A stretch of 64,000 nt of DNA from Muribaculaceae bacterium. Lineage in GTDB: Bacteria; Bacteroidota; Bacteroidia; Bacteroidales; Muribaculaceae. Below are positions 54,601 to 63,316 of this stretch, in pieces. The stretch lies in contig JAFLTP010000012.1 in the NCBI GenBank assembly GCA_022510405.1, positions 1 through 64,000 of the forward strand, written 5' to 3'. Numbering within the stretch: the first letter of the stretch is position 1; each line of letters begins with the position of its first letter. The translations under genes and the position numbers were made by a program. The notes below the pieces were generated by a model. It saw only the letters and a list, made by a program, of their open reading frames with translations, was not told where the DNA came from and did not search any database.

Positions 54601-54644
54601 AAAATGGATCAAAGGTTGAGAACTATAAATTTGTCAAGAAATAA
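51642..54644 (+). CDS. rhamnogalacturonan lyase PL11 with LamG domain and sorting-like tail
   Basis: A 1,000-residue secreted lyase cleaving the rhamnose-galacturonate backbone by beta-elimination. After the signal peptide (1-19) and an Fn3-like region (25-115) comes the eight-bladed propeller of PL11, with calcium-site repeats DVDGDGDWELVVKW, FDFDGDGKAELMCKTA and DIDADGCDEIIFGSA and the ending LFGDWREEIILHD. A putative Ig domain (about 635-710) and a concanavalin-like LamG domain (about 735-925) follow. The end, LAPGIYILVVENGSKVENYK, resembles a type IX secretion sorting domain. Confidence 0.93.
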   Translation: MKKLLLSSISLLSILGLSAQGSYSPTVKAEKLDRGLVAVKTDKGVFLSWRSLIDDPKGLTFDVYRGDTKITDEPIKSNTNFTDVEGTVGVKYTVKALQDGIEVETSNAVEAWETPYMKVHLDRPAGGSTPSDSGKEGKGYQDYTYTPDDVSVADVDGDGDWELVVKWFPSNQADNSQRRYTGNTILDCYELDGTKKWRIDLGQNIRSGNHYTQFMVFDFDGDGKAELMCKTAPGTIDGTGKPVLMGNDKVDDDYRVKSGDNTGVVMSGPEYLTVFNGETGAEISTIAYNPPRNIRSDWGDSYGNRAERYLACVAYLDREKPSGVFVRGYYTYAYVWAVDFDGTTLKEKWIYESPKGKELYGQGAHSITVGDIDADGCDEIIFGSAALDHDGSFLYSTGGGHGDALHLAQMIPGREGLQVMMPHEEKDKSYKYDTTVRDAATGEVLFFDPQSGNDIGRGLAANVSSAYPGYEWWSSKNPVWGGQEIIPGAKRPSVNFRVYWDGDLLDELLDGVNITKPNNDLTSINTLLNLGQYSNAASCNTTKATPNLQADLFGDWREEIILHDGSTQSDLLIFTTTTPSDYKIPCLMQDRQYRLAVAWQNCAYNQPPHLSFSPEEYFNTKGYISVRSGSLNQVVYVGDDIQPIIFTVKNATGLQTTDIPEGLVLDFDEATLQGSISGKVFEPGEYSFKLTTTGAEEDENTSVEINIVVRQNTALEIMAYYPFEVVEETTPNNIGSQYATEEKSNGAFSGTYVGGEAVTGKVGNALKLSGKSVYVQVPYEELDINDNSFSVEFWMNSSSSSDAYLLLYGSIQSPTGNWFGVEHKNGDTFRFSIDDDVTKTEVGITDASTRVFDGNWHHIAAVRDVDAKTLSFYIDGELVESKTDVATGAIVSPNENLVIGGTDTYKYDSSYNGLIDELYIYKGCLTASNVKEHYEASASVHPVLSTGASRFTVVNAMSGIVVCSVSGEDRWDIIDSLAPGIYILVVENGSKVENYKFVKK

Positions 54645-54708
54645 TACACATCCGGAATTGATTATATTTAATCAGTAATATTCCATCCATAAAGAGTCTG
54701 ACTAAATT

Positions 54709-56397
54709 ATGAAAAGAACTAATCAAATCATTCTTTCAGCAATAATATTAATGATTGCTCCGGTGCTTGCTGCCCGGGGCAATAACTATGTTTCGGAGGT
54801 TTGGCAACCGGATCTTGGAAACGGGAAATATAAAAATCCAGTAATAAACGCTGACTACTCAGATCCTGATGTAGTGAGAGTTGGCGATGACTACTACATG
54901 ACTTCATCCAGTTTTTGTGACATTCCGGGATTACCGATACTTCATTCCAAAGATCTTGTAAACTGGGAAATCATAGGATACGCAATTGCCGAAATGCCGG
55001 AATATGCGCAGTCAGCTCCTGATCCAAGTCATGGTAATCATGTCTGGGCACCTTCAATCCGATATCACAACGGAGAATTTTATATTTACTACGGTGATCC
55101 CGACCTTGGAATTTTCATGACAAAGACGAAAGATCCGGCCGGACCATGGGAACCATTGGTACATGTTTACAAGGCCAAAGGAGTAATAGATACATGTCCG
55201 TTCTGGGATGAGGATGGTAAGGCATACATTGCACACGGATATGCAGGTAGCCGGGCAGGTGTGAAAAGTATTTTGGGAATGATTGAAATGACTCCGGATG
55301 GTACTCAGACTATTGGTCAAGATCGAGTCATTTACGATGGTCATATAGAGAACGAAACCATTGAAGGGGCAAAAATGTATAAGCGTGGAGATTGGTATTA
55401 CATCTTCTCCCCAGCCGGTGGAGTAGCCACCGGTTGGCAAGAGGTGCTCCGTTCAAAAAGTCCTTGGGGTCCCTATGAAGTTAGAAATGTTATGGACCAA
55501 GGTTCAACAGATATAAACGGACCTCACCAGGGTGCATGGATTGATACTCCTGACGGAAAGGAAGATTGGTTTATTCATTTTCAAGATAAAGGTCCTTATG
55601 GCCGAGTTGTACACCTACAACCAATGGTATGGAACAGCGATGGATGGCCTGTTATTGGGGTTGATCCAGATGGAGATGGAAGAGGAGAACCCGTGAAGGA
55701 ATATAAAAAACCTAATATTGGCTCTTCTGTTGCAAAGAATAATCCGGTTGAAAGCGATGAGTTTGACAGTGTTGAGCTTGGAAAACAATGGCAATGGAAA
55801 GGAAACCCGAATGCTCTTTGGTATTTTTGTGATGCAAACAATTCTCAATTAAGACTCTTTTCGCAAAAAACATCAGACAGCGGTCGACTTTATGATTCAT
55901 CAAACCTCCTTTTACAAAAATTTCCGGCTGAGAATTTCACAGCTACAACAAAGGTGGAATTTGCACCTCGTAAAAATAATGGTAAAATTATGCCGGGTGA
56001 AAGGGCCGGTCTGGTCATTGCAGGATATAATCTCGGGGCCATACAATTGGAAAGCCGTGAAGATGGTATTTATCTCTCTGAAATTGAAAGCCTAAAATCA
56101 AACAAAGGGGGACAAGAGACTCAAAATGCATCTTTAAAACTTGACGAGAACAAACCAATTTATTTGCGGGTGAATGTAAAAATGACCGGTAAGAAACCAA
56201 CTCAGAAGGAAGATTATAAATGTGAGGCTGTATTTTCTTACAGTTTTGATGGTAAAAAATTCACAACTTTCGGCAAACCGCTTCAGGTTACCGAAGGTCA
56301 TTGGATTGGGGCAAAGGTTGGTCTTTTCTGTGTGAGAGACTGGGAAAGCAACGATAGCGGATGGCTTAATGTAGAATGGTTTAGAATTACTAAATAA
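54709..56397 (+). CDS. GH43 family glycosidase with C-terminal beta-sandwich
   Basis: A 562-residue secreted GH43 enzyme. The five-bladed propeller has NPVINADYSDPDVVRVGDDY (base Asp), APDPSHGNHVWAPSIRYHNG, DTCPFWDEDGKAYIAHGYAG (modulating Asp) and NETIEGAKMYKRGDWYY (acid Glu). Residues ~350-560 are the concanavalin-like C2 domain seen in GH43 xylosidase/arabinofuranosidase members. The signal peptide ends near AARG (about 24). It probably removes arabinose, xylose or galactose side chains of pectin. Confidence 0.9.
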   Translation: MKRTNQIILSAIILMIAPVLAARGNNYVSEVWQPDLGNGKYKNPVINADYSDPDVVRVGDDYYMTSSSFCDIPGLPILHSKDLVNWEIIGYAIAEMPEYAQSAPDPSHGNHVWAPSIRYHNGEFYIYYGDPDLGIFMTKTKDPAGPWEPLVHVYKAKGVIDTCPFWDEDGKAYIAHGYAGSRAGVKSILGMIEMTPDGTQTIGQDRVIYDGHIENETIEGAKMYKRGDWYYIFSPAGGVATGWQEVLRSKSPWGPYEVRNVMDQGSTDINGPHQGAWIDTPDGKEDWFIHFQDKGPYGRVVHLQPMVWNSDGWPVIGVDPDGDGRGEPVKEYKKPNIGSSVAKNNPVESDEFDSVELGKQWQWKGNPNALWYFCDANNSQLRLFSQKTSDSGRLYDSSNLLLQKFPAENFTATTKVEFAPRKNNGKIMPGERAGLVIAGYNLGAIQLESREDGIYLSEIESLKSNKGGQETQNASLKLDENKPIYLRVNVKMTGKKPTQKEDYKCEAVFSYSFDGKKFTTFGKPLQVTEGHWIGAKVGLFCVRDWESNDSGWLNVEWFRITK

Positions 56398-56406
56398 ACA
56401 ACAATT

Positions 56407-57366
56407 ATGAAATTTCGTATCACTGCCTTTTTGCTGTTTTTTGTTACTATATTTTCAGGTTTGTCGGCAGCCGAATATAAAAGAGAAATATATGTAAATA
56501 AAGATGGTTCAGGTGATTGCAAGACTATTACTGAAGCCATGGAACTTATACGAGCCTATATGGACTATACAGTGACCGTCCATATTGCCAACGGCGTTTA
56601 TAATGAGAAAATAGTGATTCCGGCTTGGCTTCATAATGTGAAGTTTATTGGAGAAAATATGGACAGCGTCATAATCACTTATAATCATCATGCAAATATC
56701 GATAAAATGGGTACTTTTCGTACTTATACGATGAAAGTTGAGGCTTGTGATGCTACATTTGAAAACTTAACAATAGAGAATGATGCCCCTCGTTTGGGAC
56801 AGGCTGTAGCCCTTCACACAGAAGGAGATCGACTTGTGTTCAAACATTGTCGTTTTTTGGGTAATCAAGACACTATATTTACAGCCGGAAATTTCAGCAG
56901 AGTATATTTTGAGGATTGTTACATAGAGGGGACAACAGATTTTATATTCGGTCCGGCCACCGCATATTTCAAAAACTGTGAAATTGTAGGGAAAGCCAAC
57001 TCCTATATCACGGCCGCTTCAACTCCAAAAGATGTGAAGTATGGTTATATTTTCGATGGATGTTCTATAAAAGCCCTTGACGAGGTAGATAAATTATATC
57101 TGGGAAGACCATGGCGACCTTATGCTTATACGGTGTTTATCGACTGCGATCTTGCTCCCCAAATTGCACCGGAAGGATGGGACAATTGGAAAGACCCGGA
57201 AAATGAAAAAACTTCAAGATATGGAGAGTACGGTTCAACAGGACCGGGAGCCAATCCTGCAGCCAGAGTTTCTTGGGCTCATGAATTGACTCCTGAAGAG
57301 GTTGCCGAAATTCGGAATCTTTCGAATGTTTTCTCAATAAGTTCTGATTGGAACCCCATTCAATAA
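56407..57366 (+). CDS. pectin methylesterase, carbohydrate esterase family 8
   Basis: A 319-residue secreted beta-helix esterase that removes methyl esters from homogalacturonan, preparing it for PL1 and GH28. The catalytic residues can be seen: GQAVALHTEGD (Gln), GNQDTIFT (Gln and the acid/base Asp), EGTTDFIFG (nucleophile Asp) and LGRPWRPYAYTVF (Arg). A signal peptide ends near LSAAEY. It starts 9 bp after GH43 and ends 39 bp before uxaA. Confidence 0.93.
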   Translation: MKFRITAFLLFFVTIFSGLSAAEYKREIYVNKDGSGDCKTITEAMELIRAYMDYTVTVHIANGVYNEKIVIPAWLHNVKFIGENMDSVIITYNHHANIDKMGTFRTYTMKVEACDATFENLTIENDAPRLGQAVALHTEGDRLVFKHCRFLGNQDTIFTAGNFSRVYFEDCYIEGTTDFIFGPATAYFKNCEIVGKANSYITAASTPKDVKYGYIFDGCSIKALDEVDKLYLGRPWRPYAYTVFIDCDLAPQIAPEGWDNWKDPENEKTSRYGEYGSTGPGANPAARVSWAHELTPEEVAEIRNLSNVFSISSDWNPIQ

Positions 57367-57405
57367 ATCATAAACTTTGAATTTTCAGGAATAATAAACC
57401 ACTTC

Positions 57406-58917
57406 ATGAAAGACTTTATCAAAATAAACCCGGCCGACAATGTAGCCGTTGCAATAAATCCTCTTTCCGCAGGAATGAAAGTGAATATCGATGGAAATGA
57501 AATTACACTTGTTTCAGACATTCCTGCCGGTCATAAGTTTGCCCTTGTAGAAATTCTTGAAGGAGATAATGTCATAAAATATGGTTTTCCCATAGGACAT
57601 GCCCTTCATGATGTAAGGCAAGGTTCTTTTTTAGATCATAATGATATAAAAACGAATCTTAAAGGTACACTTGATTATTCCGGCATTAAAATTGACAATC
57701 CTTCACCGGATTCTCCCGGTGCAGCCGGAATAGGAAAAGAAGCAACTTTCATGGGTTACGAAAGAGAGGACGGACAAGTCGGTATTCGTAATGAAATTTG
57801 GGTGATTCCAACAGTAGGATGCGTGAATGGCATAGTGAAACAGATTGTTGACCGTGTCGTTGCGGAGACCAATGCTGAAGGTGTGGATGGAATTTTCGGA
57901 TTCCCACACAATTTCGGGTGTTCTCAATTAGGTGATGACCATGAAAATACAAAGAAAATTCTTCGGGATATGGTGCATCATCCCAATGCAGGAGGTGTCC
58001 TTGTGGTAGGATTAGGATGTGAAAACAATCAGCCCAAAGATTTTGAAAAATATTGTGGCGACTATGACCATTCCCGTGTAAAGTTTATGGTCTGTCAGGA
58101 AGTTGAGGGTGATGAAGTTGAATATGGAGTTAAACTCTTATACCAACTTTATGAGAATGCTCGTAATTATAAACGTAGCGAGCAACCGGCATCAAAATTA
58201 CGTATAGGTCTTAAGTGTGGAGGTTCCGATGGATTCTCCGGTATCACGGCAAATCCTTTGCTTGGTGAATTTTCAGACTGGATGTGCAATGTTCAAGGTG
58301 GTACTACCGTTCTTACAGAAGTACCGGAAATGTTTGGGGCTGAAACAATTTTGATGAAACGTTGTGCTTCCGACGAACTATTAGAAAATACTGTGTCTCT
58401 AATAAATAATTTCAAAGAATATTTCTTAAGCCACGGAGAACCGGTAGGTGAAAACCCTTCACCTGGTAATAAGGCAGGAGGTATTTCCACTTTGGAAGAA
58501 AAAGCACTGGGATGCACTCAAAAATCAGGTAAGAGTCCTGTTTTCGGAGTGTTGGAATACGGAGAAAGGATTCACAACCCAGGATTGAATCTTCTTTCAG
58601 CTCCCGGAAACGATTTGGTGGCAGCTACGGCTCTTGCAGCTTCCGGTTGTCAATTGGTGCTTTTCACTACAGGAAGAGGAACTCCTTTCGGCACATTTGT
58701 TCCCACAATTAAGGTTTCTACAAATTCATCTCTTGCGCAACGTAAACCCAAATGGATCGACTTTAACGCCGGACGGCTCTTGGAGGATTCTTCCATGAAT
58801 GAGGTGCTCTCCGATTTCATTTCATATGTTTTGAAAGTGGCTTCCGGTGAGAAAGTAAATTCAGAGAAGAGCGGAATACATGAAATAGCCATATTCAAGA
58901 ATGGTGTAACTTTATAA
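57406..58917 (+). CDS. uxaA: altronate dehydratase
   Basis: A 503-residue dehydratase converting D-altronate to KDG, the last step of the galacturonate branch before KdgK. The N-terminal SAF domain (about 1-100) and the C-terminal catalytic domain, with GCVNGIVKQI, FGFPHNFGCSQLGDDHE, LGCENNQPKDF and LKCGGSDGFSGITANP, are both present. Cysteines in those motifs probably hold the iron centre. It lies between two secreted enzymes, showing that cytosolic and surface functions share one transcript. Confidence 0.93.
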   Translation: MKDFIKINPADNVAVAINPLSAGMKVNIDGNEITLVSDIPAGHKFALVEILEGDNVIKYGFPIGHALHDVRQGSFLDHNDIKTNLKGTLDYSGIKIDNPSPDSPGAAGIGKEATFMGYEREDGQVGIRNEIWVIPTVGCVNGIVKQIVDRVVAETNAEGVDGIFGFPHNFGCSQLGDDHENTKKILRDMVHHPNAGGVLVVGLGCENNQPKDFEKYCGDYDHSRVKFMVCQEVEGDEVEYGVKLLYQLYENARNYKRSEQPASKLRIGLKCGGSDGFSGITANPLLGEFSDWMCNVQGGTTVLTEVPEMFGAETILMKRCASDELLENTVSLINNFKEYFLSHGEPVGENPSPGNKAGGISTLEEKALGCTQKSGKSPVFGVLEYGERIHNPGLNLLSAPGNDLVAATALAASGCQLVLFTTGRGTPFGTFVPTIKVSTNSSLAQRKPKWIDFNAGRLLEDSSMNEVLSDFISYVLKVASGEKVNSEKSGIHEIAIFKNGVTL

Positions 58918-58939
58918 GCCCACTAAAATCCTGATTTAA

Positions 58940-58960
58940 ACTCTGATATAAAATCAGAGT
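58940..58960. repeat. hairpin between uxaA and the second PL1 gene
   Basis: ACTCTGAT and ATCAGAGT form a perfect 8-bp stem with a 5-nt loop. No T-run follows, so it is more likely an mRNA processing or stability element than a full terminator. Confidence 0.45.
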
Positions 58961-58996
58961 CATATTAAAAAGAATAAATTAAGACCTAACATTAAT

Positions 58997-60799
58997 ATGA
59001 AAAGATTTTTAACATTACTTAGTATCGCAGCCATTACAGCAGGTGCGAATGCTCAGGATTTGGCTCCGGCTTTCCCTGGCGCTGAAGGACACGGACGCTA
59101 CACACAGGGAGGTCGTGGAGATGATACGAATTTACCTGAAATCCGACATGTCACCAACCTTAATGATAATGGTGAAGGTTCCTTCCGTCAAGCCGTCAAC
59201 GGCAGCAAGAACAAGATTGTGGTTTTTGATGTTGGTGGTTATATTGATTTAAAGTCAGACCTCACGATTGGAGACAATACCACAATTTTCGGACAAACAG
59301 CTCCCGGAGATGGCATAACTCTCCGTTATAGGACAATACGAGAGGGAAACCAGAACATCATACGTTTCATTCGTTTCCGACGTTCGCAAGTGACAGATGT
59401 CAACGACGGAGCCGACGCAACCTGGCAAAGACAGAAACATGATATGATACTCGACCATGTTTCAATGTCTTGGAGCATCGATGAGGTTGCTTCTTTCTAT
59501 GATAACAGAAATTTCACAATGCAATGGTGCACAGTGACAGAAGGACTTGCAAACCCGGGTCATTCTAAGGGTGCACATTCTTACGGAGGTATTTGGGGAG
59601 GTAAAGAAGCATCTTTCCATCATAATTTCATTGCCCATGTTCAAAATCGTGCCCCTCGTTTCAATGGAGCTCGTTATAATTGGTCGGGCTATGACAAAGA
59701 AAAATATATCAATACAGTTGATGCAGAACGAGTCGACTTCCGTAATTGCGTGTTGTATAACTGGGGTAACGGAAATGGTTGCTACGGTGGTCCCGGTGGT
59801 GGTTATATCAACATGATCAACAATTATTACAAAGCCGGTCCGGGCACAAAAAACAAGACTCGTGTCACACAAATCTCTTTTGCTGATTCAAGCAATAGCG
59901 ATGGTGTTCCCGTAGAACAAACCGGAATGTCTTCACGCTACTATATCAACGGCAACTATGTTACGGCAGCGGATGACAAGGCTGAAAATTATGACTGGAG
60001 TGGAGTAATATTTGATTCCGGTAAGACAGTTGATGGGGAAAGATATACCAAGGATCCTTACCATATGTATGGAGAAAATGAGGAATATGTCACAATAGAC
60101 GAAATAGATTATATAAGGATTAAACTTGATGAACCGATCGATGGAGGTGAAATAAGCACCCATTCTGCAGTTGAAGCATACAACAGCATTTTAGATTATG
60201 TGGGAGCAAGCCTTGTACGTGATGCAGTTGACCAACGTCTCATGGAAGAATGTTTTACTGGAACTGTTACTTATCATGGAGACGTTCCAAACCCCACTAC
60301 GAATACAAAATCGGGCACAGAAGGCATTCTCGACTTCATCAATAATCCGGAAGGTGAAGAAAATCCCAAGACAGCAAGTTTCCCGGTTCTTAGAAAGATG
60401 ACACGTCCTGCTGATTTTGATACTGACGGTGATGGTATTCCAGATGAATGGGAAATTAAAAACGGACTCGATCCCAACGATCCATCAGACGCCCTTTCTT
60501 TCTCTCTGGATCCCAAAGGATGGTATCGTAACATAGAAGTTTATGCTAATTCTATCGTTCAACATATTGTTCAAGCTCAAAATGAAAATGCAGAAGATGC
60601 CTTCGAAGATTATTTCCCTGAACTGCAATACATAGCAGGCATAGGAACTATCGAGATAGATAAATCTCCTTCTGCAATTCGCTCCATAGAATACTATTCA
60701 TTGGATGGCAGAAAGTTGAAACAACCACAAAAAGGTATCAACATTCGCGTCATCAATTATGAAGATGGATCAAGAGAATCAGGTAAAGTCATCAAATAA
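58997..60799 (+). CDS. pectate lyase, polysaccharide lyase family 1 (second copy)
   Basis: A 600-residue secreted PL1 lyase, related to the one at 10866 but divergent. It shows AFPGAEGHGRYTQGGRGDD, TIFGQTAPGDGITLRYRTI, DHVSMSWSIDE, GHSKGAHSYGGIWGG and HVQNRAPRFNG. DTDGDGIPDEWEIKNGLD near residue 477 is again a calcium-binding repeat. The tail (IEYYSLDGRKLKQPQKGINI) resembles a sorting domain. The signal peptide ends ANAQ (1-20). The two lyases may prefer different methylation or chain length. Confidence 0.92.
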   Translation: MKRFLTLLSIAAITAGANAQDLAPAFPGAEGHGRYTQGGRGDDTNLPEIRHVTNLNDNGEGSFRQAVNGSKNKIVVFDVGGYIDLKSDLTIGDNTTIFGQTAPGDGITLRYRTIREGNQNIIRFIRFRRSQVTDVNDGADATWQRQKHDMILDHVSMSWSIDEVASFYDNRNFTMQWCTVTEGLANPGHSKGAHSYGGIWGGKEASFHHNFIAHVQNRAPRFNGARYNWSGYDKEKYINTVDAERVDFRNCVLYNWGNGNGCYGGPGGGYINMINNYYKAGPGTKNKTRVTQISFADSSNSDGVPVEQTGMSSRYYINGNYVTAADDKAENYDWSGVIFDSGKTVDGERYTKDPYHMYGENEEYVTIDEIDYIRIKLDEPIDGGEISTHSAVEAYNSILDYVGASLVRDAVDQRLMEECFTGTVTYHGDVPNPTTNTKSGTEGILDFINNPEGEENPKTASFPVLRKMTRPADFDTDGDGIPDEWEIKNGLDPNDPSDALSFSLDPKGWYRNIEVYANSIVQHIVQAQNENAEDAFEDYFPELQYIAGIGTIEIDKSPSAIRSIEYYSLDGRKLKQPQKGINIRVINYEDGSRESGKVIK

Positions 60800-61955
60800 A
60801 AATAACGTGTGTAATCGCATATTATCAATAATCTGGGCCGTCGTCTGCACCATAGGCAGCGCGACGGCTCAGGAATATATATCCTATGGAGTGGAACGAG
60901 AGATGCCTGCGTTTCTAAATGAAATAAAGGAAGAGCTCACCTACCCTATGGCATGGGGAAACAGTGATATCAAAGATTTTAATGTTTGGCGGGATTCGGC
61001 TCGTAGTGTATTGAAAGATGCAATGCTTGCACCACCACCGGCTCCTGTTGATTTCAATCCTGAATTGATTGCAGAAGAAAAGCGTGACGGATACACTGCA
61101 AAAAAAATTCGCTTAAATATAAGCAAATATACTCGTGCCGATGTTCTTATGCTGCTACCGGATGCTCCGGGACCACATCCCGGTGTAGTTTTGCTCCATG
61201 ACCATGGGGGTCATTTTTTCATCGGTAAGGAAAAGATGATAAAACCCTTTGATGTGGATTCAGCCGTGATTAAGGATGCTGATATGTGGGTTGATCAATG
61301 CTACGGTGGCCAATATGTTGGAGATTATCTCGCATCAAAAGGATATGCCGTAATTTCCGCTGACGCAATATTTTGGGGCGACCGAGGTAGAAAAGAAGGT
61401 GTTAATAAAGCAAAACTGAGCGAATTTGCAGGAAATTTGATGGGATTAGGCCGTTGTTTAAGTGGAATAATGACCCATGAAGATTCTTATCTCACAGAAT
61501 TTTTCGCATCACTACCGGAAGTGGATGAGGATAAGGTCGGTTGTATGGGATTCTCAATGGGAGCATATAGGGCATGGATGTTGTCGGCATTCACGGATCG
61601 TATAAAAACCGGTGCCGCTATCTGCTGGATGACAGTTACCGACAGTCAGTTCTCATGGGAACACGGACGTGAGAATGGCGGGTATGCCAATACCCTACCC
61701 TCCATTCGTCTCTATATGGATCATCCCCATATTGCATCAATAGCTTGTCCGAAACCTATGCTTTTCATAAATGGAAAGACAGATAAACTTTTTCATCCTT
61801 CAGGCGTGGAAGAGTCATTTAACGTGATGCACAATGTTTGGAAAAGTCAAAATGTTGATGAAAAACTTTCCACTATGATTTGGGACATGCCTCATTATTG
61901 CGGTCCCGAAGTACAAGAGGAGATTAATACTTTCTTCGACAAATGGCTGAAGTAG
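60759..61955 (+). CDS. secreted alpha/beta-hydrolase esterase (CE19-like candidate)
   Basis: A serine hydrolase of about 382-398 residues. VVLLHDHGGHFFIGKEKM forms the oxyanion region, GFSMGAYRAW holds the nucleophile Ser, NGKTDKLFHPSG the Asp and DMPHYCGPE the His. The long frame starts inside PL1 (60759), but a GTG at 60807, 8 bp past the PL1 stop, gives a proper signal peptide (CNRILSIIWAVVCTIGSATA) and is the likelier start. The layout recalls the pectin-methylesterase-type family CE19 and dienelactone hydrolases; I am not sure which ester it cuts. Confidence 0.8.
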   Translation: MKMDQENQVKSSNKNNVCNRILSIIWAVVCTIGSATAQEYISYGVEREMPAFLNEIKEELTYPMAWGNSDIKDFNVWRDSARSVLKDAMLAPPPAPVDFNPELIAEEKRDGYTAKKIRLNISKYTRADVLMLLPDAPGPHPGVVLLHDHGGHFFIGKEKMIKPFDVDSAVIKDADMWVDQCYGGQYVGDYLASKGYAVISADAIFWGDRGRKEGVNKAKLSEFAGNLMGLGRCLSGIMTHEDSYLTEFFASLPEVDEDKVGCMGFSMGAYRAWMLSAFTDRIKTGAAICWMTVTDSQFSWEHGRENGGYANTLPSIRLYMDHPHIASIACPKPMLFINGKTDKLFHPSGVEESFNVMHNVWKSQNVDEKLSTMIWDMPHYCGPEVQEEINTFFDKWLK

Positions 61956-62005
61956 GATTATAGAGCCATTAAGATATATCTTTATCCCCATTATAAATAA
62001 TAAAC

Positions 62006-63316
62006 ATGAAACAACTATTGTCTCTTTTATTTGCAATTTTCATAGTGGTAGCTACACATGCTGAAAATTATCCTTACAGAAGTGATGTGTTATGGGTTAC
62101 AGTGCCTGATCACGCGGATTGGATATATGAAATTGGTGAGAATCCTGAAATTGTGGTGCAATTTTACAAATATGGCATTCCGGTGGATAATGTCAAAGTT
62201 GACTATGAACTTGGTGGAGACATGATGCCGACCGATTCAAAAGGTTCTGTCACCTTGAAGAATGGTAGAGCGAAAATAAAGACCGGCACTATGAATAAAC
62301 CTGGATTCAGGGATTGCAGACTTTCAACTACAGTTGACGGAAAAGTATATAATCACCATATTAAGGTTGGATTTTCTCCGGAAAAAATAGAGCCTTACAC
62401 AAAGATGCCATCAGATTTTGATGCGTTTTGGCAAAAAAACAAGGATGAATTGAATAATCTGCCCTTAAAATATACCATTACTCCGGCTCCTGAATATTCA
62501 ACCGACAAAATGGATTGCTATCTGGTGAAACTGACTGTAAATAAACAGGGCCAATCTATCTATGGCTATCTTTCAATGCCTAAAAATGCAGAACCGGGAT
62601 CATGTCCCATTGTCCTATGTCCTCCCGGAGCTGGAATTAAGACTATTAAAGAACCTTTACGTCATAAATATTATGGTGAAAACGGGTGCCTTAGATTCGA
62701 AATGGAGATTCATGGATTGAATCCGCAAATGAGTGATGAACAGTTTGCAGAATTAAGCAAAGCATTTAATGCAAAGGAAAACGGTTATCTAATGAACGGA
62801 CTCGACAATAAGGATAACTATTATATGAAACATGTTTATTTGGCATGTGTAAGGGCCATAGATTTTCTCACATCCCTCCCGGAATGGGACGGCAAGAACG
62901 TGGCCGTGCAAGGAGGAAGTCAAGGCGGAGCTCTTTCCATAACTACAGCAGCTTTGGACCCAAGGGTAACATTGTGTGTTGCCAATCATCCCGCTTTAAG
63001 TGATATGGCCGGATACAAGGCTGATCGAGCCGGTGGTTATCCTCATTTCTTTAACACACCGGGAATGGATACTCCAGAGAAAATGGAGACCATGGCATAT
63101 TATGACGTTGTAAATTTTGCAAGGAAACTCAATGTACCTGTTTATATGACATGGGGATACAACGATAATACTTGTCCACCAACCACCAGTTATGCAGTCT
63201 ATAACGTCATAACCTCTCCCAAAGAAGCTTTGATAACTCCAATCAATGAACATTGGACATCCGACGATACCGAGAGAGGACACTTGGAGTGGATTCTCAA
63301 CCATATTGAAAAATAA
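62006..63316 (+). CDS. acetyl esterase, CE7/AXE1-type
   Basis: A 436-residue secreted esterase. Residues 1-19 are a signal peptide, about 20-125 an extra beta-sandwich domain, and the rest the AXE1 alpha/beta-hydrolase with CPIVLCPPGAGIKTI, the nucleophile elbow QGGSQGGALS, the Asp in WGYNDNTCPP and a late INEHWTSDD supplying His. CE7 enzymes remove acetyl groups from small oligosaccharides. It lies 50 bp after the previous esterase; with CE12 and CE8 it completes de-esterification of pectin. Confidence 0.88.
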   Translation: MKQLLSLLFAIFIVVATHAENYPYRSDVLWVTVPDHADWIYEIGENPEIVVQFYKYGIPVDNVKVDYELGGDMMPTDSKGSVTLKNGRAKIKTGTMNKPGFRDCRLSTTVDGKVYNHHIKVGFSPEKIEPYTKMPSDFDAFWQKNKDELNNLPLKYTITPAPEYSTDKMDCYLVKLTVNKQGQSIYGYLSMPKNAEPGSCPIVLCPPGAGIKTIKEPLRHKYYGENGCLRFEMEIHGLNPQMSDEQFAELSKAFNAKENGYLMNGLDNKDNYYMKHVYLACVRAIDFLTSLPEWDGKNVAVQGGSQGGALSITTAALDPRVTLCVANHPALSDMAGYKADRAGGYPHFFNTPGMDTPEKMETMAYYDVVNFARKLNVPVYMTWGYNDNTCPPTTSYAVYNVITSPKEALITPINEHWTSDDTERGHLEWILNHIEK

